64,000 nt of DNA, taken from positions 12,441,723-12,505,722 of the forward strand of contig CM119263.1 in NCBI GenBank assembly GCA_051294375.1. Reading direction: 5' to 3'. The notes under the pieces are model-generated. The model did not search any database. It saw nothing but the letters and a program-made list of their open reading frames with translations, and was not told where the DNA came from. Position numbers and translations under genes: made by a program. Source of the stretch: Paraspadella gotoi (taxonomy: Eukaryota > Chaetognatha). Of the stretch, positions 13,801-24,877 are shown in pieces (position 1 is the first letter of the stretch; the number at the start of each line of letters is the position of its first letter).

Positions 13801-14532
13801 AACGCAAATAAGGTAAAGCAGTAAACAAGCATACCGACCGACCAAAAAGTAAGTTATAGTTACTCCGCGAGTACGCAAGAAGACTTAGTAGGCAACGGAC
13901 TGGCTGACCTTGTAAACGGAGTCGTCTTGGCCAGGACGCGTCTCCCCTGCGCAGTTAAAGACGAAATCCCAGGTCTCTCCTTCCTCGATAAGGGATTCCA
14001 CGGCTTTCGCGTTTATCAAATTGGTAGAGACGAACTCAACTTTGCTTTAACGGGGAGCAAGCGAAAAACATTCAAAACTCTTGATTGATGCTCCTATTCA
14101 AGGTCATAATAGTTTTACACTCTATAATCTATACTTAAAATGCTGACAGAAGATAGAAATTAAGAGACATTAATTGTACGGAATACGTGATAATACCGTT
14201 CAATATAAGCAGTAAAGTGCACTACCAAACTGCAAATAACAATTATTCAAACTCCTTACATAAATTTTTAATTTCATTTTATTTGTCAGTGCTCCGAATT
14301 ACCCCTTTCATAATTAGCCGGCACTACCCTACGGCCAGGGTAAATCAGTACAAAGGAGTGTCACTTACCCTATAGCGCGTTTGGCCTCCTCGTTCATCCA
14401 ACTCAGTTCGGGGGGAACTTTATCCACGACTTTGACTCGGGAACAGAGATTATTGCTTGTGAGATACTGAACCAAATGTCTTCCTATAAAACCCGTACCT
14501 CCGAAAATCAGACACGTCGGTCTTTCAGACAT
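4874..14532 (-). CDS. NAD-dependent epimerase/dehydratase-like protein (extended SDR), 8 exons
   Basis: Eight exons: 14369-14532, 13909-14044, 8041-8164, 7886-7977, 7688-7789, 7501-7629, 5150-5335, 4874-5083. All phases agree and give 380 codons. The N-terminus carries the Rossmann dinucleotide motif FGGTGFIGRHL. Later landmarks are NCAGETRPGQDD, RFIEISSGLMY, IIVRPAIVYGKADR and MNTVHVDD-type sequence (here LNTVHVDDLVRGLW), typical of extended short-chain dehydrogenase/epimerase proteins. The exact substrate is unknown, and I do not assign a symbol. Introns 3-5 are short (63-96 nt). Intron 2 (5.7 kb) holds an element A copy with a nested TRIM. Intron 6 (2.2 kb) holds mariner and palindromic repeats. 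The exon 2 donor is the weaker AAG|GTCAGC. Confidence 0.9.
5386..5820 (-). mobile_element. Tc1/mariner-like relic (transposase C-terminus)
   Basis: On the minus strand a short frame reads LYESMPRRMQAVVDAEGEY, the characteristic C-terminus of Tc1/mariner (IS630-like) transposases, followed by several hundred bases that also occur at 55770-56325. The upstream transposase is missing. Located in intron 6 of the epimerase gene. Confidence 0.6.
6523..7158. mobile_element. Palindromic MITE-like element, TIR TCCGGATTAAGGCGTAGT
   Basis: About 636 bp whose two halves are imperfect inverted repeats: TCCGGATTAAGGCGTAGT at the left end pairs with an 18-base right end differing at two positions. Inner blocks such as GTAGGCTATATTTATA also recur inverted. 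The interior is related to the element at about 54555-55191. Non-coding; located in intron 6 of the epimerase gene. Confidence 0.6.
9880..11480. other. GC-richer patch inside epimerase intron 2, unassigned
   Basis: This stretch of the 5.7-kb intron 2 is clearly richer in GC and CG than its surroundings. On the plus strand an open frame at 10930-11254 contains a cysteine-rich string (CNCEKGTGVLVCCDAV) after a splice-acceptor-like CCTCTCCAG. On the minus strand a frame at 11259-11477 contains NNYGGRTGPPHEPLSL. I recognise neither. It may be an old gene fragment or part of an unknown transposon. Confidence 0.3.
12029..12754 (+). mobile_element. TRIM-like retroelement 1 (direct LTRs, tRNA-like module)
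   Basis: Two direct repeats, 12029-12281 and 12497-12754, flank a non-coding internal region of 215 bp. The repeats start TGTGGCAGC and end GTTGCCAT. The flanks are GATAC and AATAC, compatible with a 5-bp target duplication carrying one substitution. A purine-rich tract (GGTGGGGGA) lies just before the 3' repeat, where a polypurine tract is expected; the sequence after the 5' repeat (AAGTGGTGAGCC) is where a primer-binding site would be. No protein is encoded, so it would depend on another element. Each repeat contains a Pol III-like A box and B box. A second copy lies at 57047-57778. Confidence 0.75.
12553..12606 (+). promoter_or_regulatory. tRNA-like Pol III internal promoter in the TRIM LTR
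   Basis: TGGCTGAGCAGG fits the A-box consensus TRGCNNAGYNGG exactly. After 31 nt comes GGTTCAATCCC, a B box (GGTTCRANNCC). The B box lies in a potential T arm, a five-pair stem with one wobble around the seven-base loop TTCAATC. The module recurs in all four LTR copies in this window (12029, 12497, 57047, 57524); the first has one base missing in the B box. Whether it is transcribed is unknown. Confidence 0.6.
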
Positions 14533-15651
14533 TTTTAGTAATATTTGGATTATTTAAAATCCGACAACGCTGGTATTTTTATTACAATTTTTCCTAAAAC
14601 ATTTGTATAATGAAAATAAATTTCAATTCAGTTATCTGGAACAATATAGACCAAAAAAGGCTCGATGTTTTTGAAAACTTAATAGGCTAATTTTGAAATA
14701 AAAAATAATTAGACAGTTCTAAATACATCTGACATTACTTAGTATTGGAATAGATTTTTTCATTTAAGAATTTTAACTGTTTTTTGATAGATTAATTATC
14801 AAAATCGGAAAGTAATTAGTGAATAATATCGAACATATCATTCAACATGCAACTATGGTTGCTTTAAACTAAAAGTAATACTTAACTATTGACCAGTATA
14901 AATGAGACGCTTACTACTACTTAATCACTTGGTTCATTTTTCTACATATTTCCCTCGACGGCAGATGAATCACAGAGAGAGAGAGAAATAAAAAAAATAA
15001 CTAAGAAATATTAAAGAGTGAAGGTTATGAGATGAAAATAAATATCAAAAGAAATAGGGAAGAAAAGGGAGGGACATGTGAGGTTGAAATTTGAGAAAAA
15101 GTTGAACAATTGTTACGAAGCTAAAATGTCTAGTCAAAAGCAAAAAACTGATACATGTATAAATTTAGTCTTAGAGAAACGAAACTCTTCAAACCTTCCC
15201 TCAAAAGTTACACATCCTAATAGTACCAAAGTATCTATTAGAAAACTAAGCGTTCATAACTCAAAATCATTATTCGCCAGGACTCACGAAGTAATTATAT
15301 TATATTACTATATATTGAAAATCAATACATATTGTACATCTGTACATTTCAAGGCAACCGCCCACAGAAAAATTATGTTTAATAAGGAAATCGTCGTAGC
15401 GTTTAGAAATATGTCAAATAAGCCAATTAACTTAATAAAATTACTAAAAGAGCTAAGTTTGACTAAATACTAAGAAACGGGGGGAAGTCAGATAGTACAT
15501 TAAATTAAACTCATTAAAAGGTATAGTGGTTAACCTAACTTAGTTTAACGAATTTGAAAGAAAAGGCTAATTAGCTCAAATCAAAAGATGACAAATCGTA
15601 GCATTATTTAAGGACCGACAAAGGGAAAATTAGCAGGAGAGCAAGCCTTCA
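14533..15651. other. Intergenic 1.1 kb between the epimerase gene and UBE2J1
   Basis: AT-rich. It contains a plus-strand frame of 131 codons (15078-15473) with no recognisable similarity or flanking signals, which I do not call. Part is probably the 3' UTR of UBE2J1 and the promoter of the epimerase gene. Confidence 0.5.
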
Positions 15652-16761
15652 TCATATAAGATTAGAAATTGAGTCGAAATGTTTGAAAAGCCTTCGGAGA
15701 AGCAAAACGCCAATGGCAACAGACACGAGAATCATCAGATAAAGTGACGAAGACGCCGCTTGCGCCCTCGGTTCTAACGTTATGACTTCGTCAGCGGATT
15801 GAGCGGTGGTAGAAGCGTCAGCTGTTCGGTCTGAGTCGTCCCGGGTCGAGGCGCGCAGACGTAAGCCAGTTGCTTCAGAAGACGCAGAATCTGACGTATC
15901 GGCCAGTTCTAAAGGCGGATCTCCTTGAAAGGCGGGAGTCAAGGCGGCCGGAGGCGGAGTTTTCGGCGCGTCGTCACTGAGGCTTTCCGCCATGTCTTCA
16001 GCCGCTGGTCCGCCAATTGGCGCTGTCGCAACCAAAATTTCTTTACTCTTTTCGGTAATATCTCCCTTGAATGAAATCTGTTTGGCCAAATTCTTGACCT
16101 CTCGGAGGATCGGGTCGTCGTCCTTCAAAGTGTCGGGCTCCAATAATAACCTTTCATTCTCCACTCCGCAAGCGGGACACTTCCAGTTGCGTGAACGACG
16201 AGCTAGTTTACGCCGCTCCTCTGCCGAAATAAACCAGTTCAATTTGCACAAGTCAGGGCAAAAAACCCAAAGATTAACTTACCGGGAGGGTAATCAAGAG
16301 CTCCAATAGCCCCTTTTCCGGGTGTGGGTAAAAAACCAATAATGGCCATCATAGCAGTTCTGATCGACCACGAAGGCTGCCAACTTTCGGGATGATGACC
16401 AGAGATGCTGAGACAGATTTTTTTATTAATTTCGAAGCGGCCGTTGGGCGTGAGCAGAACGATGCTTGGTGGTTTCATTGGGTAATCATTAGGGAGCATA
16501 ATGCGCCCGTGATATACCTAGGATTAAAAGTAGCCAATGAAAAGAAGGGACGAGAAAAAAAGGGAAAAGGCGCGAATGTACCCCATTTGCGAACTCGGTA
16601 TCCGCTGAACCTCGGATGGTGAAGTGCCACTCGTATAGGTTGTCCTCAAGGGGTTGTGCATGGTATAACTCCGTCGGTTTATTGAGTTCCTTGGCTTCCT
16701 GCATGAGACGTTTGACTGAAGGACTGCGTAAATTATATCTAGCTGTTGAAGATTCTCCCAT
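15652..16761 (-). CDS. UBE2J1: UBE2J1-type ER-membrane ubiquitin-conjugating enzyme, 3 exons
   Basis: Tail-anchored E2 enzyme of ER-associated degradation (Ubc6 family). Exons 16582-16761, 16283-16517 and 15652-16220 join in phase to 327 codons (human UBE2J1: 318). The UBC core is clear: SPSVKRLMQEAKEL, LYEWHFTIRG, YPMKPPSIVLLTPNGRFE, then KICLSISGHHPESW with the catalytic Cys of the family in KICLSISG, and SWSIRTAMMAIIGF. After a low-complexity acidic/Ser-Thr linker the protein ends with a hydrophobic anchor (LYLMILVSVAIGVLLL) and RRLFKHF. Its start is 98 nt from the SNAPC3 stop codon; both genes read the same way. Introns are 64 and 62 nt. Confidence 0.95.
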
Positions 16762-16859
16762 GATCAGAAATGATTGCTCTAAAATGAAACAAAATTACGA
16801 AACGAAATTGAGATAACAGTGCAATGAGTAGAAAATGAAGGCAAAAACTAAATCACGAA

Positions 16860-18971
16860 TCATTTTTCCTCCAAAATTCGGTCAACGTAATGGTAGAGCA
16901 CAAACTCTCCGATTTTTTTTCCGTCTTTATCGTAATGGTACATCAGTAGACATTTGTCGCAGTAGAAGCAAGGATCGTCAGGGTCTCTCGGAGAGTCAGA
17001 CGTCATCCATGCGGCGGTGAAAGTATTACATGCCCTGCAGGGAATTCGCACCGGACGCAAGTGGTTGACGACGACGGGGTATCGAGATCGGTCGAAACAG
17101 TCGTCGGCGTGCAAAAGTCGGGCATCAGTGAATACAAACAAATGTTCGCAGTTTCCCTAAAATATAAGAATATAGACACTATCAGCTACGAAAAAATTAG
17201 ACAACAAAAAATGCAGACATAAGACTTCGCAGTGCTAAACTTAAAAAAAATCATATGCTTTTGACAACATTAACGTATCTTTCCCCCCTCAAGGAATTTG
17301 TTTCCTTCCAGGTTTTTTTTTTATATGAATAAAACCCCTCAACTCGCCTGATGAATGTAGACGTAAGGTTGACCTAAACGGATGGTGAGATCAATAAACC
17401 GAGTTTCGGTCATGTCGGCCTTCTTGAAATCGTTCATTTTCTTTCGCTTCGCCCAATCAATGATGTTTTGGCTGTAATCGATCGAAGTAACAGCGCGAAA
17501 GTCATTGTAGAAAGTTTCTTCAATAAAGAAACAACCCGAGGGGTAGAGGTCGCGATTGTGATGATCCTTGGGAAGGTTAGGATCCGACGAAAAATCACCA
17601 GGACACACATAATCGATTTGACACTGAAACCGATCGCGAAGTTCGTGGAGGTACTGTATTAAAACAAGCAGTTAAAAATAACCGGAGACCACGAATGAGT
17701 ACCTAAAAGTATAACATCAATAACCCACCTGTGTGGACAAGACGTTGTACGAACTGTCGGTCCTCATCTTGTGAAAGAAGTTGTCGCTGGTTTTCTTTTG
17801 GCGAAACTTAAAATTTCTGTATAAAGGAAGACAGGAAGTGAAAACTCCGAACGCTTAACTCCGCCTTCAAAATGCATTCATTTAAACCTTAACATGGTGA
17901 CAGTAAGAACGACCTCCGGAGCTTCCACGCGGTTCTCAAGTTCCTCTGGAAGTGGCAGCGATGAGAAATAATTGTATAACTTGGAATCTGGGTACCGAGT
18001 CATACCGCTCCAATTCTGAGAAAAATATATACATAAATATATACCCAGAGCAGCGAAACATTATTTATGAGCCGCCTACAAGGACTTACGAATTTATCCT
18101 TAAGTTTTTTCCGGCTTTTCAGTTTAAGAAACTGCGACGTCTTAAGATTGTTTTCCGGAATTTCCTGTAGCCAGTCCATTTGCTCGTGGTACATGTCATC
18201 ACCACCTAGTGATTTGTCACCCGTCACTGCTGTTAATTCTTCTAAGACATCGTCCGAAATTCCAGTCTTACGCTGTTGTTGACAGAAGTTGTTAGTGACA
18301 GAAATTGTTAGTGACAGAACCGTTCAATATAAGCAGTCCCTGAGTTTCGGATCAGGCTGTAACACCGTGTTACAGGCGGGTTAAGCGCCCCGTCCCTCTT
18401 AACTGCAAGGCTATTACCGGGCTAGAACCCCGGACCTTTGGGTTGGGAGGCGAATGACTTGCTTCCGGCACCAATGGCCGCTGAATAACGGTTGGTGGAT
18501 TTAAGTCCTCCATAGTAGTATTGGTGATTAACATCGTTTTATGAGGAAAACGCATATTATTTTTATTTGAGCAATATATTTCGGTTAACATCGCTTAACC
18601 ATAGTTCATTTGCGTTCATTAAGCGATGTTAACCGAAATATATTGCTCAAATAAAAATAATATGCGTTTTCCTCATAAAACGATGTTAATCACCAATACT
18701 ATGTACTCATACCGCATATACGATGACTCTCAAGCAATCCATAGTAGTATGAAATCTGATGCAAAACAGGCATCAACATCATTCAAAAAATCATAAAAAC
18801 ACATCCAACCTGAATGTAGGCCTCTTCGGTCTCCTCTACTATCTTGGTGGGAAGAAAAGCTTCTGAATCCGTTGTTCCCATTTGGAATCCCCAGTCGGAC
18901 ATAATGTCTTTAATATTGACAGGATCCGATATTCCGACGAAAACGCAATCGTCAGTTTTCGACAACGCCAT
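16860..18971 (-). CDS. SNAPC3: SNAPC3 (SNAP50), snRNA-activating complex subunit 3, 6 exons
   Basis: Subunit of the complex that binds the proximal sequence element of snRNA genes. Exons 18810-18971, 18090-18272, 17888-18015, 17729-17816, 17348-17653, 16860-17156 join in phase to 387 codons (human about 411). The conserved C-terminal half is unmistakable: FFIEETFYNDFR, DYSQNIIDWAKRK, GNCEHLFVFTDARLLH, then Cys pairs in CRACNTFTAAW and DPCFYCDKC, and LMYHYDKDGKKIGEF. Intron 5 uses a GC donor (CATCAG|GCGAGT); no GT donor there preserves the Q-GNCEHL junction. Intron 1 carries a tRNA-like SINE fragment and an 83-bp palindrome. The exon 2 acceptor is my best choice among weak options. Confidence 0.92.
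18413..18486 (-). repeat. tRNA-like SINE fragment in SNAPC3 intron 1
   Basis: Read on the minus strand: GGTGCCGGAAGCAAG, then CCCAAAGGTCC, then a B-box-like GGGGTTCTAGCCC. The same order of blocks occurs at 21601-21670 (GGCGCCGGACGTAG ... CCCAAAGGACC ... GGGTTCGCACCC). This suggests a tRNA-derived short interspersed family; no full tRNA fold was obtained. Confidence 0.5.
18516..18701. repeat. Perfect 83-bp inverted repeat with 20-nt loop
   Basis: Arms 18516-18598 and 18619-18701 are exact reverse complements, separated by a 20-base loop. It lies in SNAPC3 intron 1 and would form a very stable hairpin in the pre-mRNA. No coding content. Confidence 0.9.
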
Positions 18972-19340
18972 GGTTGACCCTACTGCGATTCAACACCAAT
19001 ATTGAGCAGCAATTTCATAAAATACAAAAGATTAAATAAATCTGGTGGGCACCAATACAATTTGAGCCAATGCAGAAAAAATTACGAAAACGTAATAACA
19101 TGATAACTAAATAAAATCAACATTAAATTCAGAAAAAACTTAAAATGAATTATGAAATCCTGAGGAATTGAACGGTTTCATCACGATCATTCCAAAACAA
19201 TGTATTCAAAATACAAAAGAAGTAGAAAAATAAGGATTACTCTCAACAACAATTTTTCAAAGATAGTGAGAGCAATCATTTTTCAAAGAAAAGAGAGCAA
19301 AATTTAATAAATAAGGGCATATTTTCAAATTTTAAATATA

Positions 19341-21497
19341 TCAATTCTCGAAAACGCGTGCAACGATTTGAGCAAGGACAAATTTGTCCTGGAGAATACC
19401 CATGTGGTCAACTCCTTTAACTGGTGTTCCTGTCACGTTTTGTGGCTGCTTCCCAATCCACCGGCGCCAACCTTCAAGGGAGCGATGATTGACGGTACCG
19501 TCGCCACGATCATATTTCGTATCGGGTTGATAGTCTGTATAAATAAAATGAATGTTAACCGACGAATAACCAAATATCTATCGTTAGTTACGCCGCGAGT
19601 AATCAATTAAGTTAATATTTGGTAAAATGTTATGGTACCATAAGACCTCTAATGTGCATATTAAGGCGGCCCAAAATTCAGCACTTTTTATAACTTCTAG
19701 TTCTCTCAAAAAAATTTCTTTTTTCCTTCTACTACTAAATCGATATTCCATGCAACTTTTTGAATTAATCCATTGGGTTGTTGCACTGAAGCTTTTAAAT
19801 ATTTATTAATATATAACAAATGATAAAAAAAACATATAAAAATTTTATTTTTTAAGAACTGATTCCTATAGAGTTTGAAAAGTTAAATGAAAGTTAGTAC
19901 TACATTTTTTCAAATTTTGACAATAAATTGGTTTAAAATAGAAAAAACTTTAAAAAATCATCATTATTTTATAGTTTTTTAAAAGTTTCATTAATAAAAG
20001 TAAGTTTGAATTCACCTGGAAAAGGATGCCAGAAGGAATACGTGAAGTTAGCAGGTGTAGGAACGTCGCTCCCGTAATAGCAATGAACCTCAACTCCGGG
20101 GGGAACCAAGTCAAGACCATATTTCATCTCATCCTTGTACATATTCCATCCAGTCTCCCACCCCATATCACGAAAAAGATCTTCGTACTGCTGGACGGTG
20201 TAATTGCGTTTCTGCGTCATGACCAACACTTCTTTCGGTTCCCAAAAATTAGGTTTGGGCATCAACCAAGCAACCGAAGGTAGGGTGCTAAATGAACGAA
20301 TTAAAAAAATTAATTGAAAAGTAAATGAAACTTAATCAATGGAATACATGCCACCGCTAATAAACGTCCTCACCGTTGATATTTTCGTGACTTGAATGTG
20401 TTAACGATGTAAATATTGAGGTTATCACCGGAGCTCATGACTTTGAGTGTCTTCACAGAGCCTCCCCAGGGCGGAGCCAAAGCAATCAACGACTTCACAA
20501 ATTTGTCTTTCCACGCTTGACTCTGTTAACAGAGTAATATAAAATACAAAGATTCTATCCTATTCCTTTTAAGATATTTTTTAACAAGTTTGAGCAAACA
20601 ATGTCGGATCTGCCCACGATCATTAGCGGTAATTAATTAATTCAAATTAATTAATTAGGCAATTAATTAATTTGATCCGAAATGTTTGTTTTTAGGTATT
20701 TTCATTATTGATTGATTGTTTAAATAATTAATTATTAGATAAATAAATTGCTTGTTTGAATAATTAATTAATAGATAAATAAAAAGATTGATTAATTGAC
20801 TAATTGATTCACCGTTAAAATAAAATAAATAACGGTTAAGTTAAAAACAAATTTTCACCTTTATTAACGGTTAATTTTTAACGGTTAAGGAATCTCTAGT
20901 TAAAATGATGGAAGTTAAAAAAATGATGCAAGTTAAAACAAGTTTGAGCAAACAATGTCGGATTGCTACGATAATTAATTAATTAATAGATTAATTAATT
21001 AATTAATTAATTAATAGATTAATTATTTAATTAATTTTAATAATTAATTATAATTTATATTCAGCTTGTCATCATCGATGTCCTTAAAATTGAGTCAGTA
21101 CAGTTATTAAATGTTTTGTTACATTTTATCAAAACAAACATTATCCTCTATTATCGAGCCAGGCGGGCAAAGCCCGTCCTGGCTAGATTTTGATTCGGTT
21201 TAGCTTTCGGTCACGCTTTTTTGCAATCATGGCTTCTGAAAGTGTGATATCATAGGGAGTTGAAATTCATATATGGCTTCAAAGATCAAGATCTTTAAAA
21301 TTCTCATGTTTCATATCAATATTCGTATTTGTTTATGTTTTATTTACAAAACAAAAACGTTTTAATTATATGTCGCTCTCTCTCTCTCTTTCTTTTAAAT
21401 ATATGTCGCTCTCTCTCTCTCTCTCTCTCTTTTTTCTCCGTCACTGCTTCTCTTGATTTGTCTAAAAACGAGTTGGCTCTGCAGCGTCTGTCCAGCT

Positions 21498-21567
<70 letters not shown>

Positions 21568-22398
21568 AGATATAATGTGGGCTCAATAATGTAAAAAACG
21601 ATGCCGCGAACAGGGTGCGAACCCGGGTCCTTTGGGTAGAGAAGAGCTCACGCTACGTCCGGCGCCATAGGTACTGCTGATTCTTTAACGAGTAAAGGGG
21701 CTCTAGAGCTTCTCTCTCTCTCTTTTAATTATTATATATCGCTCTTTCTCTCTCTCTTTTTCTCTGCAGCGGCTGTCTGTTTCTCTCTTTTTCTCTCTGT
21801 GTGTGTATGTCCCCCTCTGTCCGATCTCTTGCGTGATCGTTGTTTTTTGAAAAATTCTGATTATTTTTTTCCTTCTAAAAACTTTTTATTATTACATTTA
21901 TTCCGCGCTTTTTTCAATACAAAATCCCATATTTTCATCCGAGATTTTCGGGGATTTATTCTCTTTCTTTCTCTCTCTCTCTCTCTCACTTTCTCTCTCT
22001 CTCCTCTCTTTCACTCATACACGCATTTGTTGTTTTATTGACTATCATCGCATCAATGAATGACAATCATCGCATCAGTGAATGACTATCATCACAGCAG
22101 TGAATTACTATCATCGCATCAATAATGATTATCATCGAATCAATAATCAATTCCTATTACATAAATAAATTACTATTACATCAATCAATTAGTATTACCT
22201 CAATCAATTACTATTACATCAATAATTCGTTATCGCATGATTTATTCGTTTTTTTCCCGGGTTTTTTCATTAATTTTCTTTGATAGTGGGCTCTGGCTCG
22301 ATCTTGAGTCTTTTAAGATTTTTTTATTTTATGTCTCCTTCTCTCTCTCTCTCTCTCTCACTCTCTCTCTCTCTTACTCTCTCTCTTCTCTCCTCACT

Positions 22399-22429
<31 letters not shown>

Positions 22430-23429
22430 TTTTATGCAATAGCGACGATCCTTATGCTTTTAAGATTTTTTTACTTGCATCATTTTTTCAACTTGCATCA
22501 TTTTTTCAACTTGCATTCCGTTAAAAACTTTATATCTAGCTTCTTCACTCACTTTCCTACTGGCTCACAAAATTTCATCTCAATATTATGGGTTAAAATA
22601 AATAAAAAGATTCAAGTAAATGTGACTCATATTTTTTTCATTTAAACTCATTTCCACTGGTATGTTTCCACTGAAACTTTATATCAAGCTTCGTCACACA
22701 TTTTCCTACCCACACACAAAATTTCAACTCAATCTATCCATCCAATTATGATTAATTAGAGTATTTATTGGTTAAAATAAGTAAAAAGATTTTAGTAAAT
22801 TCGACTTATGTTTTTTCCATTTAAACTAATTTCCACTCACACGATTCCATCGAAACTTTATATCCAGCTTTATCACACACTTTCCTACTCACACACAAAA
22901 TTTAATTCCAATCCAACAGCCAATCACGAGTTATTGGAGCTTTTTGCTAAGATGGGACGGATGGACGGATTGATTGACTAATTAATTAATTATTGATTAA
23001 TTTATTTACTAATTGATTTTAACTGATTAATTATTTGATTTATTAATACATCCTGCATATACATTTAATATAAAAGGAAAAAGAAGCATAATCAATTAGT
23101 AAAACAGGTTTTTTGTTTTTTTTCCATTTAAATCATTTCCACTCAAACTATTCCATCGAAACTTGATTTCCTGTTCAATCACACACTTTCCTTCCCACAT
23201 ACAAAATTCCAGGTCAATCAGCCCATCCACTCATGAGCAATTGTGTTCAAATAGTGAATATATTTTTTTTGTTTTTTCCATTTAAACTCATTTCCACTCA
23301 AACTATTCCATCGAAACTTCATATCCAGCTCAATCAAACACTTACCATCCTCACACAAAATTTCATTTAAATCCATCCATCCAATCACGATTAATTGGTG
23401 TTTTTTGCTAAGTGGGACGGCGACGGACG

Positions 23430-23484
<55 letters not shown>

Positions 23485-24741
23485 GACAGACGACGGACAT
23501 CATTTTTTTTTGCATAATTTATCATAATTCGATGTTCTGACATGATATAAGTGTGTGCCCGACAATATTGTGGGGGCGGACCGACGGACCGACAAAGTGA
23601 GTTATAGAGTCGGGATTTGCTGATAAGCAGATCCGACTAAAAAAAGTATTATTAGTGCCGCATTAACAGATCAGTTTAAGCCCTTGAAAGCGATTTACAT
23701 GTATTAGCGCAGTTAACGATGACAATGTAAAGCACGACGTCACTCAAAGAGATCTAATTCATACATAATCCTACCCAAGCCTGATAGGTTATATGGAAAG
23801 CACTTGCCTGTTGAGTGAGGAAGTAATGTGCCAGTGGGTTACCCATAGAATGCCCGACGAGTACTACTTTCCGGTTGGAATTGATCGAATAAGTTTCTTC
23901 TATGAGCTTCTTCAAATCTAGATTTACCAAATACGTAATGAAAGATGAGAGTAAACACAAAGTATCCGATATTATCACAAATTTTTTTTATATTAAAATT
24001 TATGTTAATAATAATGGTAGCATTAAGTCGGGTTTCCAGTTTTGTCACGAGACAATAGGCTGCATATACCTCCAAAAAATTCAGTGGACAGTTGAGAAGG
24101 ACCTTTGCGAAAGTCGAAAGGTGCGCCTCGTAAAGACTCGCCCCTCTTTAGTCCCGCCTTGACCAAAGCATCGGAGATTGACTGAAAGTACACCGAGTAA
24201 CCGAGACGGCTGCAGCATTAGAATCGACAACCGAATCAATTAGTAACAAAGTTCTACTATTTATTTGCATTATAAATGTTTTGACCTACCTAGGATCTAG
24301 ATAGTCTATTGTTGTTGTGTTACCGAAACCGGGAAATCGTGTTAGGACGCCAGCAGGGCTGTGAGACTTGTGGGTCACAACGTTGTACTCGAGACGCATG
24401 TTGTCGATAAAGCAATCAAGAAAAAACGGGGCGAGAAGCTCCGCATTAACCCAGAGGTCAAACCTTATCAAGAGAAAAGCCTAAAATACCTAGTAATTTG
24501 TAAAATTTGATGTACTCTGGCCTAGTTACCAATAGTCGGTCTTTCGTGAGCAGAAAATGTGGGGGGCGGAGGTTTTGTTGAGTTTGGCTTCGACCTGACT
24601 TCCTCCATCGCCGGGGAGCAGAATTACCGGGTGGGGTATTCCGCTCGAGGTGGCCAAAGGCCAAACGATGAGGATCAATGTAAAAACACCAATCGATGTT
24701 AGCAATGAATCACCCTCGTTTATTTTTTGCGGCCAAAACAT
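19341..24741 (-). CDS. PLA2G15: PLA2G15 (lysosomal phospholipase A2, LCAT family), 7 exons
   Basis: Lysosomal acyltransferase/phospholipase of the LCAT family. Exons 24530-24741, 24290-24463, 24070-24209, 23808-23917, 20374-20522, 20016-20287, 19341-19534 join in phase to 416 codons (human 412). A hydrophobic N-terminal segment (GVFTLILIVWPLA) precedes HPVILLPGDGGSQVEAKL. The catalytic Ser is in LVGHSMGN, the Asp in RGDGTVN and the His in GVDHMGIL, in the family's order; APPWGGSVKTLKV is the conserved oxyanion/lid region. Intron 4 (3.3 kb) has a GC donor (CAACAG|GCAAGT) and is filled with repeats. The stop of DNLZ lies 136 nt upstream of its start. Confidence 0.95.
20584..21060. repeat. Simple TTAATTAA-rich repeats in PLA2G15 intron 4
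   Basis: Low-complexity runs of AATTAATT units, with the block AACAAGTTTGAGCAAACAATG occurring twice (about 20584 and 20937) and again near 29118. Non-coding. Confidence 0.6.
21062..22465 (-). repeat. Element A copy, inverted and expanded, in PLA2G15 intron 4
   Basis: Reverse orientation: the CATCGATG block near 21072, an ACGAGTTGGCTCTGCAG block near 21467 and the terminal GCGACGATCCTTATGCTTTT at about 22440-22460. Long CT microsatellites replace the GA tracts of other copies. A tRNA-like SINE fragment sits inside it at 21601-21670, and the minisatellite at 22040-22225. Confidence 0.6.
21601..21670 (-). repeat. tRNA-like SINE fragment 2
   Basis: Minus-strand order GGCGCCGGACGTAG, CCCAAAGGACCC and B-box-like GGGTTCGCACCC, matching the fragment at 18413-18486. 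It sits between CT microsatellites within PLA2G15 intron 4. Confidence 0.5.
22540..23625 (+). repeat. Dispersed repeat C, four to five diverged tandem units plus GACA microsatellite
   Basis: Repeated unit of roughly 150-190 bp: ATTTCCACTCAAACTATTCC, ATCGAAACTT, a CACACACTTTCC block, then ATCCAATCACGATTAATTGG. The last unit ends in a GGGACGGCGACGGAC and (GACA)n run at about 23417-23495. The tail TTATCATAATTCGATGTTCTG and the ACCGACAAAGTGAGTTATAG block match copies near 1690 and 33915. Confidence 0.6.
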
Positions 24742-24877
24742 TTTTGTGGGTTTTTTTATGTTTTTTTTTATGCAAAGTCTATCATCCGTACAGAATTGGG
24801 TTTTACACGTCTAATTTTATTTTTAAATATAAAGAAAGAAACGTAAAAAACAAATCAATTTAAACAAAAATTAGTTT

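Noticed and set aside
15078-15473. 131-codon plus-strand ORF between UBE2J1 and the epimerase gene
   Set aside because: No recognisable domain, composition like surrounding AT-rich sequence, no splice or promoter context; chance ORF or 3' UTR.
22237-22645. Ser/Leu-rich ORFs of 95-121 codons
   Set aside because: Produced by CT microsatellites in the inverted element A copy; no gene character.
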